5,854 bases of DNA, taken from positions 1-5,854 of the forward strand of contig JAJXTK010000424.1 in assembly GCA_021783935.1 (NCBI GenBank), in the 5' to 3' direction. Below, piece after piece: positions 1 through 5,854 of the stretch; position 1 is the first letter of the stretch; the number at the start of each line of letters is the position of its first letter. The notes under the pieces were generated by a model. The model was not told the origin of the DNA. It worked only from the letters and a program-made list of their open reading frames with translations, and ran no database searches. Source of the stretch: Myxococcales bacterium. Its GTDB lineage: Bacteria > Myxococcota_A > Polyangia > Polyangiales > JADJMO01. The position numbers were made by a program, and so were the translations under genes.

Positions 1-42
1 GCCGAGGCACGGTTGCCTGCGCGCGTTCGCGCCACGCGATCT

Positions 43-69
43 CCCTTCCCCCGCACCGCGGGGGAAGGG
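43..69. repeat. Perfect 12-bp inverted repeat with 3-base loop (REP-like or terminator)
   Basis: CCCTTCCCCCGC at 43-54 is the exact reverse complement of GCGGGGGAAGGG at 58-69, with loop ACC. The G-rich arm is followed by cggggatggggg. The element lies outside any gene, downstream of the lipoprotein gene. No T run follows on either strand, so a dispersed extragenic palindrome is as likely as a terminator. I cannot test for other genomic copies. Confidence 0.7.
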
Positions 70-106
70 CGGGGATGGGGGCTGTAACAGCGACGATCGC
101 GCTCAG

Positions 107-125
107 GGCGGGATCCCGACCCGCC
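107..125 (-). terminator. Candidate stem-loop terminator after the lipoprotein gene
   Basis: GGCGGG (107-112) and CCCGCC (120-125) form a perfect 6-bp stem with a 7-base loop, ten bases past the lipoprotein stop codon. There is no T tract on the minus-strand side. A smaller GCTGT-A-ACAGC palindrome follows at 81-91. The position suits a 3' end, but the evidence is weak. Confidence 0.35.
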
Positions 126-135
126 GACGCTCAGC

Positions 136-492
136 TCACTGCCAGTGCCCCGGCACCCAGCGATGGCGCCCGTCCTGAATGCGCTCCCAGTGCCCCGGAA
201 TCCACGCCGCGCCCGCGCGAGGCTGGCGTTGCCAGTGGCCGGCGACCCAGACCCAGCGACCACGCCACGCCCAGTGGCCGGCGACCCAGACGTGGTTGGG
301 CGAGGGGCGCGCGGTGATCACCTCTTGCTGCGGAGGCGGCGGCTGCTGGGCGACCTCGACGTCGCCCTGCTGCTCCTCGGCGACGACGGGCTCGTTGGTC
401 GCTGGCGGCGGCCCCGCATACGTGCGCACGACGCAGGCCTCTAGGGCCCCCACTGCAATGAAGGCAACAAGCACGGAATGAAGCTTCCCCAT
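136..492 (-). CDS. Small lipoprotein with four C-terminal WxxGHW (YXWGXW-type) repeats
   Basis: The product is 118 residues. It begins with a short basic tip (G2-K3), a hydrophobic stretch (residues 7-17) and the lipobox L17-E18-A19-C20, so it is predicted to be lipidated at Cys20. Residue +2 is Val rather than Asp, which is compatible with outer-membrane sorting. Residues 28-65 form a Pro/Gln/Glu-rich linker. Four W-[VI]-[AP]-G-H-W motifs follow at 69-74, 82-87, 97-102 and 112-117, and the last ends one residue before the stop. This repeat type is known from small secreted or lipid-anchored bacterial proteins of uncertain function. The frame stays open upstream to a GTG at 564, but the ATG at 492 is preferred because it puts the lipoprotein signal at the N-terminus. 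No clear Shine-Dalgarno precedes this ATG, which is the main weakness of the start call. The gene lies 160 bp downstream of hppA with a terminator-like structure between, so it is probably transcribed separately. The molecular role is unknown. Confidence 0.8.
   Translation of the reverse strand: MGKLHSVLVAFIAVGALEACVVRTYAGPPPATNEPVVAEEQQGDVEVAQQPPPPQQEVITARPSPNHVWVAGHWAWRGRWVWVAGHWQRQPRAGAAWIPGHWERIQDGRHRWVPGHWQ
232..291. repeat. Direct repeat inside the lipoprotein gene (39-bp period)
   Basis: A 21-base sequence occurs identically at 232-252 and 271-291. Each copy encodes the core of a W-V-A-G-H-W motif. A second pair of related units shares CCAGTGCCCCGG at 142-153 and 187-198 (45-bp period) and encodes the last two motifs. 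Identity at the DNA level suggests duplication of whole units rather than only protein-level convergence. Confidence 0.8.
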
Positions 493-553
493 GCCGCAAA
501 GGGGAGCGCCCGAAGGCGACGCTGTCAATCTCGTGGCGCCGACATCCGTAGGC

Positions 554-567
554 GACGTGTGCACGTC
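554..567. promoter_or_regulatory. Palindrome GACGTG-TG-CACGTC upstream of the lipoprotein gene
   Basis: This is a perfect 6+2+6 inverted repeat about 62-75 bases upstream of the ATG at 492, in a 160-bp noncoding stretch. Its size and placement would suit a dimeric regulator's operator. No known consensus is matched, and no convincing -35/-10 pair is seen beside it. Confidence 0.3.
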
Positions 568-600
568 ACAAAACGGCGAGCGCCCCGCGCCGTCGAATGA

Positions 601-643
601 ATAAAGCGCGGGACGCCCGTTTGCAGTCCGGCACGCGCCGGAC
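601..643 (-). terminator. Probable transcription terminator after hppA
   Basis: Nine bases after the hppA stop there is a perfect 7-bp stem (GTCCGGC at 626-632, GCCGGAC at 637-643) with a 4-base loop. Next, read on the minus strand, comes a small CGGG/CCCG hairpin (609-619) and then CGCTTTATT. Position and structure fit an intrinsic terminator with a weak, interrupted U tract. This is inferred from sequence only. Confidence 0.45.
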
Positions 644-652
644 GCGCCTCCA

Positions 653-3187
<2,535 letters not shown>

Positions 3188-3191
3188 GATC

Positions 3192-3197
3192 TCTCCT
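3192..3197 (-). promoter_or_regulatory. Ribosome binding site deciding the hppA start
   Basis: AGGAGA on the minus strand ends four bases before the ATG at 3187. It is the only good Shine-Dalgarno in this open frame. It fixes the start at the signal-peptide-like N-terminus rather than at the GTG at 3412. Confidence 0.75.
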
Positions 3198-3429
3198 GGA
3201 GCATCGGCGACCAGGCGGACGGCTGCGAACGAGCAGACGGCCTCATGGCCGCGTCTCTCGAGGGGTTGGCCGCCTGCACCGGCAGACGCTTCAGCACGCC
3301 TCGTCGGCAGGGCGAAGTCGACGACTCCGCCACGTGCGTCGGGGCCCTCTATCCGATTCGGAGGCGGTCTGCCACTGCGTTGCGTCGAACACGTAACCCA
3401 GAAATGAGGCACGCCTGGTCACGAGGCCG

Positions 3430-3465
3430 CGAAGCGCCGCGCGCCCGCGCAACGCGCGGCGTTCG
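3430..3465. repeat. Long GC-rich hairpin between the motor cluster and hppA
   Basis: CGCCGCGCG (3435-3443) and CGCGCGGCG (3453-3461) pair perfectly. With one bulged base (3434) the stem extends by CGAA/TTCG to 13 bp (3430-3433 with 3462-3465), around a 9-base loop. It follows the 3478-3520 hairpin on the minus strand. It may be a second part of the terminator or a structured element in the hppA leader. Confidence 0.5.
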
Positions 3466-3477
3466 AGACGACGCCGC

Positions 3478-3520
3478 CCGGCCCCGCGCGCGCAGGTGCC
3501 GGGCGTCCTGAGGGGGCCGG
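3478..3520 (-). terminator. Candidate terminator hairpin after the second exbD-like gene
   Basis: CCGGCCCC (3478-3485) and GGGGCCGG (3513-3520) form a perfect 8-bp stem six bases past the stop codon at 3527. Within the 27-base loop, CAGG (3493-3496) can pair with CCTG (3507-3510). No U tract follows. The position directly after the last gene of the cluster supports a 3'-end role. Confidence 0.42.
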
Positions 3521-3526
3521 TTCGAG

Positions 3527-4168
3527 CTACTTCTTCACCGCGCTGAGCGCGAGGAAGTGGAACTTCGAGATCTTCGCCTGCATGAGGGTGAACATCACCT
3601 CGGTCATGACGCGGAAGCTCGTATAGCGATCGAAGACGACCATCGCCTCCACGCCCTTCTTCTTCTTCTGGTCGGCGACCGCTTCGGCCACCTTCACGGG
3701 GTTCTCGAGCGCGCTCAACAGCGGCGTGATCTCGATGTCCTCCGCCTTGCCGTGCACCTTGTAGCGCTTGTCGAAGCCGGCGCTCGAGTCACCGGTGCAG
3801 AACGCGAGCCGGTAGCTCTCGTTCGGCTTCGGCTGCTCGGCGGCCGAGCGGAAGCACTTGGGGACCTCGACCCCCGTCAGCTCGCTGCCGTTGACCAGGA
3901 TGCGGTCGGCCGACACGACGATCTGGATGCCCTCGGTCGCGGGCTCCCCCTCCAGCAGCGACGACGGCAGCGCGAGATCGCTCGTCTGCGGCAGGTTCGC
4001 CGAAGACGATGAGAGGCTCTTGAGGAGGAACACCAGGATGATGGTCATCATGTCCATCATCGCCGTGATGTTCAGGAAATTCGCTTCGTGCGGGTGCGCC
4101 CGGCGGCGCGTCTCCTTGCGGAGGAGCGCCTTGAACTTCGCCGGGGAGACCCCCTTCTGCTGCGCCAT
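3527..4168 (-). CDS. ExbD/TolR-family proton-channel subunit (second copy; AglQ/AglS-like)
   Basis: The product is 213 residues, against about 140 for typical ExbD/TolR. A basic cytoplasmic tail rich in Lys and Arg (residues 5-24) leads into one membrane helix at about 31-52. The helix starts F-L-N-I-T and contains D39 in M-M-D-M-M, matching the single proton-carrying Asp of ExbD and TolR. The rest should be periplasmic. The family's final helix and strand are recognisable at about 182-210 (M-T-E-V-M-F, then K-F-H-F-L-A-L-S). The extra length lies at about 98-170, with C105 and C124 possibly pairing and a run of four Lys at 168-171. The ATG at 4168 has GGAG eight bases upstream. The gene begins 18 bp after the previous exbD-like stop, so the two are almost certainly cotranscribed. 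One TolQ-like gene followed by two unlike ExbD genes matches the myxobacterial aglR-aglQ-aglS arrangement, but orthology is not shown here. It could instead serve another energised envelope process. Confidence 0.9.
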   Translation of the reverse strand: MAQQKGVSPAKFKALLRKETRRRAHPHEANFLNITAMMDMMTIILVFLLKSLSSSSANLPQTSDLALPSSLLEGEPATEGIQIVVSADRILVNGSELTGVEVPKCFRSAAEQPKPNESYRLAFCTGDSSAGFDKRYKVHGKAEDIEITPLLSALENPVKVAEAVADQKKKKGVEAMVVFDRYTSFRVMTEVMFTLMQAKISKFHFLALSAVKK

Positions 4169-4186
4169 TCGTCGATCTCCGTGGGC

Positions 4187-4936
4187 CTACTTCGAGCCGC
4201 TGAGAACGGTGAAGATGACGTCGGGAAAGAGCTGACCACACTTGGTCGTGTCGTCGCCGCACTCCTTCGCGCACTGCCCGTTGTCGCACACCTGCCGGAC
4301 CTGATCGCCCGTGGACGGGTCGACCTCGGCGGGGCACTTCGCCTGGCAGCCACCCGCGCCGTCGCCGCGAGTCGCGTCCATCACGTTGACGATCTCCTGG
4401 AAGGGAACGTTGGGGTTCGCCGTGAGGAGCACCTGGCTGTCGTGGTGCGCGACCTCGTACTTGTCCTTCACGTAGCGAAGGCACTTGCGCAGCCCTTCGA
4501 CGTCGTACTTCTTGTTCCCCTCGTTGCCGGCGCCCGCCGCGTCGATTCGCGGCACGGTGACCCCCGAGGCGGTCTCCTTGCAGCCGGTGCCGAGCGAGCC
4601 CCCCTTCGCCTTGACGTAGTAGCCGTCGGTCGTGACGAGGATCGTGAGGTTGAGCGACTCGTCGGCGAGCGCCTTGGCCTGGACGCCCGCCCTGCCGGAG
4701 CGCGGCGCGTTCGCGTCCAGCGTGACCGTGAAGGTGACGCTGATGCTCGCGAGCACGAACATCATCACGTTGGTGATGATGTCGAGGAACGGAACGATGT
4801 TGAGCTCGCCCGCCTCCTCGGACTCGTCGATCTCCTTCGGGGCGGAGAGCCGACGGATCTTCGAGCGCTGCGCGGCGGTGAGCTTCTCGCCCGCGCGCGC
4901 GGCTGCCTCGAGGTACGGGTTGTTGGTGTTGGACAT
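4187..4936 (-). CDS. ExbD/TolR-family proton-channel subunit with cysteine-rich periplasmic insert
   Basis: The product is 249 residues. A charged cytoplasmic N-terminus (about 1-44) precedes a single membrane helix at about 46-70. The helix begins L-N-I-V-P-F-L and carries D52, the conserved protonatable Asp of ExbD, TolR and MotB-like stator subunits. The periplasmic part has the ExbD pattern of beta strands (93-109), a helix around 145-160, a strand near 167-172, a helix from P178 to about R190, and a last strand at 236-246. A glycine-rich segment with six Cys (197, 201, 217, 222, 226, 233) sits just before the last strand, where ordinary ExbD proteins have only a short loop. Two further Cys are at 119 and 152. 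The segment may be a disulfide-stabilised subdomain. The ATG at 4936 is preceded by GAGGAG at a six-base spacing. It lies 105 bp after the TolQ-like gene and 18 bp before the second exbD-like gene. Assignment to AglQ or AglS specifically is a guess. Confidence 0.9.
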   Translation of the reverse strand: MSNTNNPYLEAAARAGEKLTAAQRSKIRRLSAPKEIDESEEAGELNIVPFLDIITNVMMFVLASISVTFTVTLDANAPRSGRAGVQAKALADESLNLTILVTTDGYYVKAKGGSLGTGCKETASGVTVPRIDAAGAGNEGNKKYDVEGLRKCLRYVKDKYEVAHHDSQVLLTANPNVPFQEIVNVMDATRGDGAGGCQAKCPAEVDPSTGDQVRQVCDNGQCAKECGDDTTKCGQLFPDVIFTVLSGSK

Positions 4937-5002
4937 CCTCTGCTCCTCGGGGGTCCAAGGCGCGCTCGCGGGGAGCCGCGCCCTCGGTCGATCGACACGA
5001 GC

Positions 5003-5029
5003 GCGGCGAGCCGGGTTCCCCCGGGCCGC
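5003..5029 (-). other. Two-tier hairpin between the TolQ-like and first ExbD-like genes
   Basis: On the minus strand, GCGGC pairs with GCCGC (5025-5029 with 5003-5007). Inside it, CCGGG pairs with CCCGG around a GGAA loop, a GNRA-type tetraloop (5020-5024 with 5011-5015), leaving a 3-base bulge. It starts 12 bases after the TolQ-like stop, in the 105-bp gap. It could be an attenuator or an mRNA-stabilising structure. No U tract follows, so full termination is unlikely. Confidence 0.42.
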
Positions 5030-5041
5030 CGTGCGGCGCGA

Positions 5042-5764
5042 TCAGCCCTGACCGCCGCGCTGGATGGCCAGCAGGTTGAAGATCCGCTCCTGCGTCGCGT
5101 CGATGTCGTGCTGGATCTTCTTCGCGTTCGTGTTGAGCAGCAGGTGCGTGATCATGCAGGTCACCGCGATGAAGAGACCGAACGCGGTGTTGACCATCGC
5201 TTCCGAGATGCCTTGCGCAAGCTTCTGCTGACGCTCGCTCGCGGGCATGTTCGGGTTCGACACGGCGCCGAACGTGCGGATCAGGCCGAAGACGGTGCCG
5301 AGCAGACCGATCAGGGTGGCGATGTTCGCCATCGACCAGAGCGACCCGATGCGCTTTTCGACCTCGGGCTTCAGCTCGGCGGCCTTCTCGGAGAGCTGCG
5401 AGTCGATCTCGTCGGGCCCGCGGTTCGCGACGGCGAGGCCGCTCTTCACGAGCTGGAGGATCGGGTAGGCGCCGTTGCCGGCCTCGCAGAGCTTGATCGC
5501 GCGGTCGAGGTTGTTCGCGTGCACGAGCTTGCGGATCTGCGCGAAGAACTCCCGCGAATTCACGCGATACTTCGCCAGCTGGAAGACCGTCCTCTCGATG
5601 ACGATCGTGACGACGATCGCCAACATGCTGAGGTTGACGTACATCGCGGGCCCGCCCTGCTGGAACGCAGTCACGAGGCCGCCGCCCCCAGAAGACCCCT
5701 CGGACGCAGACGCCGAAGCCAACGACGCCAACGCGCTGACCGCCGTATCCACGAGCGAAACCAT
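5042..5764 (-). CDS. MotA/TolQ/ExbB-family proton channel protein (AglR-like)
   Basis: The product is 240 residues and polytopic in the inner membrane. After an unusual Ala/Ser/Gly-rich N-terminus (residues 8-29) there are three hydrophobic helices at about 39-59, 145-165 and 188-210. The second contains the family signature A-T-L-I-G-L-L-G-T157-V-F-G. The third contains I-S-E-A-M-V-N-T193-A-F-G-L. T157 and T193 correspond to the pore threonines of ExbB and TolQ. The cytoplasmic loop between helices 1 and 2 (about 60-140) is charged and largely helical, as in the family. Homologues form pentamers around a dimer of ExbD/TolR-type subunits and couple proton entry to mechanical work. The ATG at 5764 follows a strong AAAGGAG with a six-base gap. 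It is the first gene of a cluster with two ExbD-like genes, the composition of the M. xanthus AglRQS gliding motor. A Tol-Pal or Ton-type role is less likely because no tolA, tolB, pal or tonB is visible, although the window ends just upstream. Confidence 0.93.
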   Translation of the reverse strand: MVSLVDTAVSALASLASASASEGSSGGGGLVTAFQQGGPAMYVNLSMLAIVVTIVIERTVFQLAKYRVNSREFFAQIRKLVHANNLDRAIKLCEAGNGAYPILQLVKSGLAVANRGPDEIDSQLSEKAAELKPEVEKRIGSLWSMANIATLIGLLGTVFGLIRTFGAVSNPNMPASERQQKLAQGISEAMVNTAFGLFIAVTCMITHLLLNTNAKKIQHDIDATQERIFNLLAIQRGGQG

Positions 5765-5770
5765 CCCAGG

Positions 5771-5803
5771 CTCCTTTCCGCAGTCCTTCGTCCGAGAAGG
5801 AGG
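5771..5803 (-). promoter_or_regulatory. Structured leader and ribosome binding site of the TolQ-like gene
   Basis: The strong Shine-Dalgarno AAAGGAG (5771-5777) lies six bases before the ATG. Upstream on the same strand, CCTCCTTC (5796-5803) can pair with GAAGGA (5784-5789) around a 6-base loop, or alternatively with the Shine-Dalgarno itself. The two pairings are mutually exclusive. Any regulatory use is inference. Confidence 0.35.
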
Positions 5804-5854
5804 CTGCCGTCGTCCCCAGACGTCGCAACCTCACGAGTGTCCGTCGAGATCGGA

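Larger units (their letters stand above)
3188..3526. other. 339-bp intergenic region: 3' end of the motor cluster and hppA leader
   Basis: I find no supportable gene here. The minus-strand frame leading into hppA is open back to a GTG at 3412, but its 75 codons look non-coding. The part near the motor cluster (3430-3520) holds two inverted repeats, listed separately. The part near hppA ends in the ribosome binding site AGGAGA (3192-3197). The hppA promoter should lie in this stretch. I could not assign -35 and -10 boxes with confidence. Confidence 0.6.

Noticed and set aside
75..499. Several overlapping open frames on both strands over the lipoprotein gene
   Set aside because: Only the 136-492 minus frame shows a signal peptide, a lipobox and ordered repeats. 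The others are Arg/Ala/Pro-rich shadows.
523..528. TTGACA on the minus strand as a -35 box for the lipoprotein gene
   Set aside because: At the normal 17-base spacing the sequence is TCCCCT, which is not a -10 box, so no promoter could be supported.
493..564. 24-codon N-terminal extension of the lipoprotein from a GTG
   Set aside because: It would move the lipobox away from the N-terminus and prevent its function as a signal. It also overlaps the palindrome at 554-567.
3188..3412. 75-codon N-terminal extension of hppA starting at a GTG
   Set aside because: The extension has no family similarity that I can see, and it would bury the signal-peptide-like segment. A good ribosome binding site lies before the ATG at 3187.
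3656..3671. CTTCTTCTTCTTCT simple repeat
   Set aside because: It encodes the four-Lys run at residues 168-171 of the ExbD-like protein and is too short to call a microsatellite of interest.
4987..4996. GTCGATCGAC palindrome between the TolQ-like and ExbD-like genes
   Set aside because: Ten-base palindromes of this composition are frequent by chance in GC-rich DNA, and nothing else marks it as a site.
3789..5834. 681-residue minus-strand frame running across all three motor genes
   Set aside because: It overlaps three well-supported genes in another frame and has low-complexity Arg/Pro/Gly composition with no domain.

Overview
The window is GC-rich bacterial DNA, roughly two thirds G+C by eye, with all five convincing genes on the minus strand. 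Transcription therefore runs from high to low coordinates. A MotA/TolQ-type protein followed by two different ExbD/TolR-type proteins recalls the AglR-AglQ-AglS motor of myxobacteria. Together with the base composition, this suggests a member of the Myxococcota (Polyangia-like). That placement is an inference, because no rRNA or other decisive marker is present.

Layout in the direction of transcription: (1) 5764-3527 is a three-gene proton-channel cluster. It holds a TolQ/ExbB/MotA homologue, a 249-residue ExbD/TolR homologue with an unusual cysteine-rich insert, and a 213-residue ExbD/TolR homologue. The two exbD-like genes are 18 bp apart. A 105-bp gap with a strong hairpin separates the first two genes. 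(2) 3526-3188 is a 339-bp intergenic stretch with two GC-rich inverted repeats and the leader of the next gene. (3) 3187-653 is hppA, a membrane-bound proton-pumping pyrophosphatase. It carries an N-terminal signal-peptide-like segment and a changed substrate-site signature. (4) 652-493 holds a terminator-like pair of hairpins and a perfect palindrome. (5) 492-136 encodes a small lipoprotein ending in four W-x-x-G-H-W repeats. (6) 135-1 holds inverted repeats, including a perfect 12-bp stem with a 3-base loop.

Functional reading: the pyrophosphatase uses PPi hydrolysis to export protons. The TolQ/ExbD cluster should form an inner-membrane complex that lets protons back in to do mechanical work, such as gliding motility or an envelope task. 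The lipoprotein would sit in the envelope. The shared proton-motive-force theme is suggestive, but the intergenic hairpins argue for separate transcripts. I see no CRISPR array, tRNA, rRNA, transposase or phage gene. The most unusual items are the divergent pyrophosphatase signature, the six-cysteine insert in one ExbD protein, and the RNA-level structures in the motor operon.
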